In this document: one piece after another, positions 35,186 to 46,600 of the stretch
Numbering within the stretch: position 1 is the stretch's first letter
Layout: each line of letters begins with the position of its first letter
Assembly: GCA_009760855.2 (NCBI GenBank)
Contig: WPIO01000010.1
Coordinates: 4,743,501 to 4,807,500, forward strand
DNA: 64,000 bases
Source: Cristatella mucedo
Lineage: Eukaryota > Bryozoa > Phylactolaemata > Cristatellidae
Direction of reading: 5' to 3'
Translations under genes and position numbers: made by a program
Notes under the pieces: generated by a model
The model's input: the letters and a program-made list of their open reading frames with translations, nothing else
The model's database searches: none
What the model was told of the DNA's origin: nothing

Positions 35186-37590
35186 ATTATAGTATAATAA
35201 TGTGACAAACTGCTGGGTGACATAGAGCCATTGCATGACCAGGATTGCACTCGGTCAGACATGATTCAAACCAGCCGGATAATTAGCCACTGTTGCCAAC
35301 GACTCTTTAGACGTTGCACTGGTTATAACGCATTTTCATTTTGCCACAGCAGACAACGTGACGCACAGCTGCGGCTGTCGATCCACCTGATGAAGAAGCG
35401 CTGCCACGAGCGGAAGCCAAGCAGCTGCGGCACTGAGAAACTGGTGAGCCGGCCACTCAGGCTGGCAGCAGCAGCAGATTCAGCGGGCAGGCGCAAAACG
35501 CTCGTGCAGCATTCAGGCAACAGCCTGCAGCACGTACAGCCCTGGTTGCAAAGCTCCACGACGACGTCCACCGCCACGCCGACGCCGAAGGACGGCGAAG
35601 CCGCTCCTTCAGCTCCGGAAGCATTGGCGGCGGCAGCCCAGCACAAAGCAGCTGCAGCCGTTTCGCCGGGAGCAAATCCGACGTCTACAAGTGAAACCGG
35701 CACCGACCGGCACTGACAGCGACCGAGTTTCGAGGGAGCGCCACTGCCAGCGCTCTGGCAGCAACCCGCCGTGACCGTCCGACGCCAGCTCGCACGCAAT
35801 GGCGTCGATCGCTCTGCCATTTCACCCCCTGCCCCGGTCGCTTACCGAGCAGAACCGGAGGACGTCGAGCGGTGGCCAGCTCGTCTGCCGACCAGCGAAG
35901 GTGAGCTGTGGGCAGAAGACCCTCCGCCATCGACGACGACCACACAGCTTGCAGGACGCTAGACAGACAGGCGTGCACCTCGGTGTCGGTGGCGAAAAAG
36001 TCGCACTTGGCACCCGCCAACGTGATGCTGTAAAAAGCAGCGTGGCGGCGGCGTCGCACCAGAGCTCGCGATCAATGACTGGACGCTGAGGGCTGCTCGC
36101 CCTCTGAGAAACGTCGAGTCTCGAAAAAGCGACTGCTCCTCAGGCTGCTCCAGGCATCTCGCTCTCGGTGTGGGCAGAAGACGAGAGTGGGATATGTCGC
36201 CGAAGGTCTGCTTGCAGCAGCAGCACGCAGCTGCGTGCTGCTGCGCCTTGCGTCAGATTCGGCCGCAAAAGTCTGGAGAGCTAAGCGGGCGTCGCGGTAG
36301 CCACGGTAGCCACGGCTACTGCAGTGGCTACCGAGAAGTCAGTCTGCCCTAGCGGCCAATTGGCCACAAAACATGTGGTCGGTATGCAGGACGAACAGGA
36401 GCATGCACAGCAGCCTGACACATTTACGATATCCCGTGCACGGTTTGACGACAGGCATGCCAACAGTCGGTCAGTCACTTCGAGCTCAGATGGTCAGGAA
36501 ATGCTCAAGTGGCAGCTCGACTCCACTCTATCCTAGCCAAAGGGAGGCAGCAAGAAGCAAACTTTTTCACGTGTGAGTTTGACGTCATCAAATCTTGACC
36601 TAGGGGTTAAGGTGCTTGCACTTGCACTTCACGACCCGGGTTGCAGGTTCGAGTCCTGTAGTGGACAATTCTCTATTACCTGCTGCAAACGGAGTGATCG
36701 CCAAACAGGCCCATCTACCACTATATGAATGAGGCTAGTGAATCAGCAAACCTTTACATTATTTAACTTAAGATATTGCTTGGCCTGTCTGCTTGGCTGA
36801 TTGCTTCAAAGGAAGCAAATCAACCACGATAAATAATCCATAACGTATAATCCTAACTATTACATAATATATACACACATACAAATATAAATTATGTAAT
36901 GCATGGTGGAAAAACAGTAAATAAATGTTGAGTATTGCGTGGGGGAACTTGAAAAGATTGGTAACTTAAGAGGCTTTGCACGGGTTTCCTACCATACGGG
37001 TCATGGCAATGCAGGAGTCTTGCTTGCAGCTGTGCAGTGTTTCTTCCTCACATCGACCATACAGCCAGCTTACCAGACGCAGGGGCGAGATCACAGCTGC
37101 TCCAAGTTCTGGCTGGGCTGCCTACTTGCGTAGCGCCTGGCTGGCAGTTGTGCAGCGGCTATCTTGGCCCTGCCGGGGAAGCAGCGAGCGAGTGAGCTCA
37201 GCCGGTCGCCAGCTGTCAAGCCACGGCTGCCAATGCCAGCCGCTTCCAGTGAGTGCGTGCCTCACAGTCCCAAGGAAGGAAGGGGTAGCCAAGGCAACTC
37301 GATCCGTCCGAGGGAAGATTCGGCGAGGAGACGTGCTGGTAGGGTCTTCTCTCTCTCTGGGCAGACGTTCGGGGGACTTGCTTCGAGCTACGTTGCACAG
37401 TCTCTATCCAGCCCTCCCCAGGACTCGGGCGTTTTGCTCAATTTGCCACCGACAGCAGCAGCTCCTCGATGGCCCATCAGCGAGTCTTTCTATGGTGGTC
37501 TATGAGTTCGTGTTCCCTCGGTACTTGAAGACTCGATAACTTGCACAGGATCGTGTAAGAATGCCGGCAGTGTGGCAGTGGGTGTGGCAG

Positions 37591-37621
<31 letters not shown>

Positions 37622-37622
37622 C

Positions 37623-37693
<71 letters not shown>

Positions 37694-40600
37694 TGTGTGA
37701 GAGAGCCATGCCTACGTCAGTGACAAGACACTGCCCCACCCCCAGTCGAAAAGGGTTTGCCAGTAATTTCTGGTGGGTAAATATAAACTAGTACTCAAAA
37801 GATTGTCAAAGAAAATTCGCTATCATATTAGATTAACTTTCAATTTGTAAGTGCTTGCGACCTCCAAATGTGGTGACACAAACAGGATCGAACCAAAGAC
37901 GACAGACAAAGCCAGTGGCAGGCTTTACGGTGCTACCGGTAAGATGATTTTACCGAAACATGGCTTAAAAAAAAGGAATACATATTACAGATCTACCCAC
38001 AGGTGAGAACACACTGCACCCAGCCTGCGACCTGATGACGGTGTTTTTGAAACGAATTTCATGTCTCGTGGCAAGGTCAAGTCACAGCTTAGCAATTGAT
38101 TTATTCCTGTGCATGCCACCTGGTCTTGTCCCGAGTGCCACGTTGGCATAGCAGACTGCTGCTGACAATTGGCATCGAGCGAAGAATTGTTGGGCAAAAT
38201 AGCCCAACGGCCAGCTGGACGTGACAGGTCTGCAGCCCGAAGGACGCGCCGAGCTCTCGGCATGCTGTCCCTTCACGAAGGGGCAAAAAAGTCACACGAA
38301 AGGAAGAGGTAGCGTGAGCCCAAAGAGAGGCGAGGCAAGCAGGGAGGGGAGCCCCGAAGGGAAGAGTGGCTGCTGAAGGCTGCACCGAGGCAGCTGCTGC
38401 CGACCCGGTGCTGGTGGAAGGGGGAGGGAGAAGTGAAGGGAGCCGGAGATGGGAAGGGAGAAGGAGATGGAAAGGAAGAAGGAGATGGAAAGGGAAGGGA
38501 GAAGGTAGTGGAGAAGGAGAGAGAAAAGGGTAAGAGAAGGGAAGGGAGAAGGGCCGAGATAAGGGAAGGGATAAGGGAAGGGATAAGGGAAGGGATAAGG
38601 GAAGGGATAAGGGAAGGGATAAGGGAAGGGAAGGGGCTGGGATGGACAAGGAGTCTCACAGGTCGGCACTCGCAAAGTGAAAGCGCCCGCAGTCGGCAGC
38701 CCTTGGGAGCAAGCTTGCTGTGCCGTGCCTCGACGAGCAGTGGATACAGGGGGCAGGGGGCACTTGCAGTAGCCATCTGGGCTGCGCCCTATTCCTATGC
38801 CTTCCGACCTTCACCGACGACGAAACTATGCCACACTTCCGCACGAAGACCAACCACCGAGTTTCTATCGAATAAATAGTGCTATTGTACGCCATAATTT
38901 TGTGTGACTTTCGGGTCTTGTCCACTACGGGAAATCTTGAGGATCTTCCCCCTAAATGAAAATCCTGACTCCACCTCTGTCGACGAGTGTCCACAGGTAC
39001 TGGTCGATCTGGGGTTTCAGGAGCAAAGCCAAAGGAGCCTGAGAAGTTCCGACTGACCCGGTTTTGTCCTCGGCAAAGGAGTTGCTTTATTAGCCTAGGC
39101 TAGCAGACCGATACCGAGGCTAGGAGGAGGGCAATGAGAAGCGACATGAGCTAACATGGCTGCTCAACTATAGAAAAAAGACAACGCCCTGCGGCGCTGC
39201 TGACAAGCGATGAGTGCTGCAGCGTTAACTGACATGCGGACGACATTGCAGCGGCATTGTGCACATTGCCGCATTGCTTCTAGCACTCTTGGACGACGCT
39301 GTGACATCCTGTCACGGTTCATTGCCCTTGCCCTTGAAGACGCGGGAGCAGCGGGAGCATCATTTGAATCGAGCCTTCGGGCTACACGGCAGGAACCGGA
39401 AGCAGCAGCACCGGGGGGGGGGGTAGTTTGGCGACCGGGTGGCTGCATGACTGCTAACAACTAAGCATAGCGGCCTACAATCTTCGCCAAGAGGTCAGTT
39501 AGTATATGCCCGTAGGCTCACGTGATGTGAAACCGGTTTACACGACGACTCTAGCTTCCTACCTACTTCCGCCCTACTGTGGTATTCCTTTGTGTAGGAA
39601 GTTTACACGGCCATTCCTCCTTCCTACCTGCTCTGCCCCCAGACGTTTATGGGAAAATTGCCTTTGGTAGGGAGGTAGGAAATGCCCCCCCCCCAGATGC
39701 ACCTCCCAGTGAATTGTAACCTTCCACCATTGCTTTTATTGCCCGACGCCTTAATATCCTATTCTGGTGTGACTAGCTCATAGATTCCGATAAACAGGGA
39801 CTCTCGTGGAACACTTCGGTCATTTTGCCGGCCGAGTCGTCTGCCATGCTTTTCAAAGCAATGAAGAAGGCGAGCCCTTGACGGCGCTCACGATTGGTCG
39901 TTTTTAAGTTCAGCCTGGGTCTTGGCTAAGAAGTAGAACCACATTTGGCTGCCGTATCTTCGTCAAGTCTTCCCTAAGTCCCGAACCACCACCCAGTATT
40001 GGTGACACATACACAGAAGACTTAAGTAGGTAGGAAGCAAGACTTCCGTGTAAACCAGGCTTTAGCCGACCGGAGCTGGCAAGCTGACTAACTCAACCGT
40101 GGCCAACATGGCAACACTTTCTATACTTTAGCAAAATCATGGATTCGGAAAATCCTTTAAGGACACCCTCCATGCCTTGGAAGTTGCAAGCAAGGAGCGC
40201 CCACCTTTGGTAAACCACATGGATTGTTGCTTGGCCACAAAACTGGCTCCAAAAACTTGTGAGTATCTGCCCCGGTTCCTATCCAAGGGTCACACTTCAC
40301 AAACCGGGTCGCGGGTTCAAGAGCTACAGTGGGCCACGAAGGATTACCTTTAGCATGGGAGATTACAGGCACTTGACTTTGTTGCCGCTACATACACCAG
40401 GCTAATGAATCAGCCAAACTTCACCTTTTTTTAGGCTAATATGAGCAAAGCAGTGCAAAGGCAGACTAGGGAACCGAACGAGAGACACGCTGCTGCTGCT
40501 TCGGATGGAAACTTTCAAACTAAACATGAACTTCCACAGCTCACAGTTCCTGGCTTGCAAAGTCAACGAGTACACGCCAATTATCCCTCACGTGGCAACC

Positions 40601-43600
40601 AACGAACCCACATTTCAGTAGAACGAGGTAGCAAGAATGCATCAGTCCATGCCGGACTGCAACAGGAGACTGCCCTCTCGAGCCGAGCGATAGCGAGGAC
40701 GGCGACGGTGGCGCCACTGAGCCGAGCAGTCGCTGCGGTGGCTGCTCGGCTCAGCGGCGCCACCGTCGCTGCCTTCACACACACTCTCGCAGCAGCAGCA
40801 GCGGCTGTTTCGATGCCCCATGAGCGCGGGCAGCAGCAGCAGCAGCCACATGAAGCCACGAGAGAGGCGTCGAGCAGGCGCAAACTGTGCACGTGTGCTC
40901 ATGGCGACCGAGCGAGGGCGCGCCGCAGACCAAGCACCTCGTTGTACCCATGGGCCTGAGGCACACGGGCAACAATGACGGTGACGACGACGAGGGTGGC
41001 GATGGCAGTCGAAGGTCAAGGGTCGTGTTGCTTCTGTTGACGACATCCAAAACCAGGGCAAACTCGCGATCACTGCGCAGAGATAAGAAAACGCACGCAT
41101 CACGAAACGTGTGAACCACTGCTAAGAGAGCAAGCGGTCACTGCGTTAGGGGGTAACATTTCCTTTCAGCATTATCTGCAGGAAGCATTTTCTTCAGGGA
41201 AAAATACTAAGACAGCAATGTACATAAGGTTAAGGCACTGTCCAGTCTGCTGGCCTTTTCTTGGGCTGCACAATTGGCATGAACTCGAAGCAAGCTTACT
41301 GCTTCCGAGCAGTTAAAGGGCAACTATACTGTCCTGCTTCTACGATGCATAGATCTGCTGCTGCCCTGCATAACCTACATCATAAATATGTTCTTAGATT
41401 CAGGACATGTTCTGCCCCTTTCAAAAAGGCTGTAGTAATGCCACTAATTATGAAAGCAACACTAGACAAAGAAAACTTACGTAGCTTCCACCATTCTCAC
41501 TTCTACCGATCCTATCAAAGAGACTGCAATGTGTTGTCGTAGACCAGCTTAATTACACTGAAACTTAAAACCTAGGAAGCAAGTTCCCGTCAGGTTTTAG
41601 ACTCGGAAGAATGAATAAATAAATAAATACTGGCTGATTTAATAGCCTCTTTTGTATAGCAGCAGAAAAGCTTTTACGACTATCACCACCACTTGCAGTG
41701 GCAACAAAGGATTGCCTGCAGCAGGATTCGAACCCACGACCTCGGTCCCGAGGTCGTGAAAAGCAACCTCCTTACCTAGTGTGCCATCACGGCCCACCAA
41801 CCAGAATCAGTATAACTTAGGGTGTACAACAACCTTCTCAGGAATGAAGACTCGTGCAAAGTTTCTTTGCTTGTTTTGCTTGATCTTTCGGTAGCAGTTG
41901 CTACTATTTATCAGCAAGTCCTTCTCGACTGCCTCTAATCTTGCATGGGCATCACTGGCACTGCACTAAAATGGTATAAGTCCTATCTCAGAGGACACTC
42001 CAGAGTATTGAGTGAATGGAAAAAGATCATCCGAAGAACCACTGAAGTATGGAGTACCTCGGGGTTCTGTGCTTGGTCTTGTTCTTTTTAAGCTTTCTTT
42101 TTATGCTCTCCTTCTTGCCTATGTGATGGCTGGGCACAACCTAGGCTTTCACTTTTATACAGATGACACCTTTGCTTTGATCCCTCTCAGCCCTCCAGCA
42201 CGTCCAATTCTCTCAACTCCCTTTCTGCATGTATTGACGACATCTGCACATGGATGGCAGCAAGCTTTCATAAATTGAAGGATGATAAAACCAACTTACA
42301 AATTATGAGCGAACCAATCTCTTTGCGACTCAGAAATTGTGATTCAGAGATTGGAAAGCATAATGCTCAAAATTGGCTATGCCAGCATTTCTCCTATTGC
42401 ATCTGCACGAAATCTAGGTGTCCTCTTCCAAAGTGACCTTTCACTAGATGACCACATCAGCTCCACAGTAAAGTCTGCCTGCTTTGAGCTACATAACATT
42501 GCAAAAAATTGGGCTTGCTTAGACTGGGATAGTAAATCTAAATCAGTCCATAAATTTGTGACATCCTGCCTCAACTTCTGTAACTCACTACTTGCTGGCC
42601 CACCGGCCTGTGCAATCAGGCGTTTACAGTTGGTGAAAAACTCTGCAGCTAGGCTTGTCTATCGTGAACGTCTCAGTTGCCACATTGCACCACTTCTAGC
42701 GACCTGCACTAGCTCACAGTCAAGCAGTGCATCGACTCCAAGGTTTTGGAATTGACTTTTAGGTCACTTCATTCTATGGTTCCAGCCTACCTAGCAGAAC
42801 TACTCCCCCGCCAGGCTAGGCCTCAAACCACTTGCTTTTCTGAATCAAATCGTTTAGTTACACCTCACACGAAACCCAAATCCTTTGGAGACCATGCCTT
42901 TAGTTTGTATGCTACCAAAAGGCTGTAGCTCACTCTCGACTTGACGGCATTTAAAAAGAAGCTAAAAATGCACCTATTCTGATAGCATTTGGTGGGTCCT
43001 TGTGATTTGTCCTTTATGTGCTTATGCGTGATGACACTGTGCATAATTCACTTACCACATTTACATGTTGCTACTGTGCATTCTGCCCTAACCATGTGTT
43101 GCTTGTTGACAATGCGCATGTTACCAATAACCACTTGATCATAATTGATATTGTGCATGCTACCTCTAACCGCTTGATCATACTTCCTTTACAGCATAAA
43201 TAAAGTGCTTGGAAAGAGATTGGGTTCTCTGTGGGTGCTATACGAATGTATTATTATTATTAAATGCTCTGTCGTGTCTTCAACCATTATTAAATACACG
43301 AGGCCCATCATGCATCAACGCAATGTTGTCGAATCTGCAAATCGGTGCAGCAACGAAAGCAGAATGCCACTCGGCATTTTACATTTTCTAACAAAAAAGA
43401 ATAAGTGATCATCCATCCATCCATCCATCACATCCAACTGTACAACGATTCAACTCTGTTAGGCAAATTCTGTTTAGAAGCCCAGACGGCGAGGATTTAA
43501 AATGGCACCAGATACAACGCATCGACCTGCTATGCTAGCTCTCCATACTACAGTGAGCTAGTGGCAGCAAGCACAGATAAACTCCACCTAGAATCTCATT

Positions 43601-46600
43601 TCGGCAGGCACGAAACCATCCTTGCCAAATGACAAGCACTTTGCAGTTTCACCCGGACGCGAAGACAGGCTAAACACGTTTACGCTGCAGCGCACGCTGC
43701 GCAAACCAACCAGAATGCACTAACATGGCGAGTGCACACTCGTAGGCATTCCTCGAGTGGCTGCTTAGCAGCATGCCAGTAGCATCGCAAGTACTCCCCG
43801 AGCGAGCACCTGCTAATCCATGCCGTGCATACGTGCCGGCCAGCTACCAGCTGCCGCGTGCATTACCTGCTCGAGACGATATGCTTGGACAAGATGTCGA
43901 CGGATGGGTCGAGCACGACGTCAATGGCCATGGCACACTGACGGTAGTACTCTGCTGCCATGCCACGCCCACCGCTGTACTTGAGCTTGAGCGTACACTC
44001 GAGCAGCTGCGAGCGAGACGAGGTCACGACTGGACTGGCAGCAGCACGTGATGAAAGAGTGGCTGTCACCGCTGTGACAGCAGCTCAGCAGCAACGACGG
44101 CTAAACTTCGCGATGGCACGCTAGCGCCGGAGGGAGGCACATCGCACAATGCCTTCGGAGGACAAGAGTCAGCTGCAGAGCCCTGCTGGCTTCAAAGGAA
44201 AGGAAGCCGACAGGGAGCCCTCTGACACGCAATGCATTGAACGCGACAACGCTCCCACTGCTGAGTGCAGCGCAGGCGCCTGGAGGGATTCTTCTAGCGG
44301 CTGCTGCTGCTAAGGCAGCTTCGAGCGGTGCGCGTGCGTGCCCGCCCGCCGCTGTCTCGCGGGGATGGTGCGGCTCTCACCGAGCTCGTGCTCCTGCTGT
44401 CCGTCCGCTCCCTGGACGAGGCAGCCGACGGATTTCGCTCGTGCGGCGGCAGCGGCGAAAGAGGCACGGCCGACCACGATGCTGCATCCGTCGGGTCGAC
44501 ACAAGCAGCATCAGCGACGATCGTGAGCAGTGCTTCGTCGCCTGGCGCAATCGGCAGCTGGGAGTTCAGTCTGGACGAGTCCCATTGCAGAAGCCTCTGG
44601 CCTCCTCCTCCTCCTCCTCCAGCTGCAGAAGCCAGAAAGAAGGCGTGGCGGCAAGTCAAGCCACCGCCACCGAAAGGCTCACAGGGGCCGACTTTCCCTG
44701 CAACGTGCTGCCGTGCCTCAGGCCGCCGAACACTGCTGAGCCGGCGGTGGCAGTGCTACCTCGGCGCTTCCAGTCCAAGGCCAGCTCGAGCTGCTCCACC
44801 TTCTCGCCACCGACGTTGCGCAGTCGAAATAAGCACTCCTTCCTGCGCGAACAAGAGAGCGGCCATCAAAGGGTGGCCGCGAACGCTGCGCTACTTGAAT
44901 GAGGACGGCACAACGGTAAGTAACAAGAGGAGCTGATCTCCAGAACTGCTGGGGCTGCATCAGAGAGCGACCGAGCATGGCTTAGTCAGCCGTCGCCAGT
45001 GCTGATGGCCAAGCCCCAACCCCTCCTCTTAAGGTGAGCAGTTTGCATTCTTTCTTTCTTCCATTTGTGTTGTTTTGCAGACACAGAGAGCTATGGTAGC
45101 CCATTTTCACATGTGCAGCACACATCTGGGTGTCAGTTCGACCTTGTTCAGTTAGTCTACTGATTAATGTACACAAGTGACACGGGCGTTCAGTGTAGGA
45201 GCTCCTCTTTCGGAGCTCTTGGCGGTCAGATGAATATCACGAGAGTTATGGATAAATAACGTCACCGACCTTCACGGGCTACCAGTCAAGCAACCGATTG
45301 ACTTCAAGGTCTTGTCGCTCACTTTTAGGTAACTTTATTCTTTGGCTCCAGCCTATCTCTCAGGTATACTCCCCATCAGGCCAAGCATCGTACCACCGCT
45401 TTTCGGAATCCAACAGTCTAGAAATACCTTGTACAAACCTTAATCTTTTGGAGACCATGCATTTAGTTCATATGCTCCCAAACCCTGGAACTCCCTCCCG
45501 ACGTGCATCTGAACATCCCCTGACTTGACCACGTTTAAAAAGAGCTTAAAAACACACATATTTATGACAGCATTTAGTGGGTCCCTGTGATTCGTCCTTC
45601 GTGTGCTTATGCGTGCTGACACTGTGCATGCTGCCACTAACCACATTTGCATGCTCACCCTGTGCATGTCACCCCTAACCTTGTTATTCATTTTGTTTGG
45701 TTATCAAGCATGATATTACTCACCATTCAATTGCATTTCCCTTTGCAGCAAATGTAAAGCGCCTAGAGAGAGAGAGAGATCTCCGAGGGCGCTTTATCAA
45801 GTGCATTATTATTATTATTATTAAAAACCAAGCCAGCAGTATGTGTGTGCTAACTAGAGTGGGAGTGAGACTTATGACTGAATGAAAACGTACATGCTGC
45901 AGGTCTACCACTCCAGTGAAACTGTTACACACTAAATCAACCAGATTATGATGGTCCTAGAGACTACACCATCTAACACAATTCCTTAACCAAGGCATTA
46001 CGTTATATTGCCTCATGCTTGTGTCTCAGAACAATAGAGAACGGCAGTTATTCCCTACATTACTTTGCTTATGTAACCAGGGTAAAAAAGATAAGCTGAT
46101 TTAACAGCCTCATTTATATAGTGACAGAAGGATCTTTACGGCTATTAGTACCCTTTGCAGTGGATAATAAAGGATCAAAAGTATGCAGGACTCAAACCCA
46201 CGACATGGGTCGTGAAGAGCAACCAGTATAGCGATTTTCCATAAATTAACACATTTCCCATGAGAAAACTGACAAATTTCCATGCATAGTTCAAAATTAG
46301 TCAGAAAACCAAATGAATCAAATTAATATATATTTACCCTGAATTCATACAAAACTGACTCCTCAAAAAGGTTCAGAAATGAATAGAGGCGCAAGATTTG
46401 TGGCTATACTTCAAATCGCTTTCTCAAAGAACCCCCTAATCATAGTTCCCCATCATGTTTTTGTTATACTGTCATTAGTAACAATTTTCAAAGCTCTTCT
46501 GAGTAAGCTTCCAGCGGCTCCTTGAATTTCTCAAGAAGAGTATCAAGAATATGGACCTTGAGGGACATTCTGCTTCCCATTTTGACACAATTTATTAAGA

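Noticed and set aside
35231-35716. 161-codon + strand frame with a plausible acceptor before 35350
   Set aside because: The same DNA encodes two TRAPPC9 exons on the - strand with matching phases and family motifs; the + frame is a GC-rich shadow.
36976-37539. 187-codon + frame in a GC-rich patch
   Set aside because: No domain, no splice context and no match to TRAPPC9 on the opposite strand; could be chance in GC-rich intron sequence.
41700-41800. tRNA gene candidates (A/B box-like sequence) here and at the other SINE copies
   Set aside because: Repeated at many sites with a shared non-tRNA body and A/T-rich tail, and no full cloverleaf; these are tRNA-derived SINEs.
43410-43432. CATC tandem repeats as a CRISPR-like array
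   Set aside because: Simple tetranucleotide microsatellite in a eukaryotic genome; no spacers.
44237-44936. Two + strand frames of 202-221 codons
   Set aside because: Antisense to three TRAPPC9 exons; no motifs of their own.
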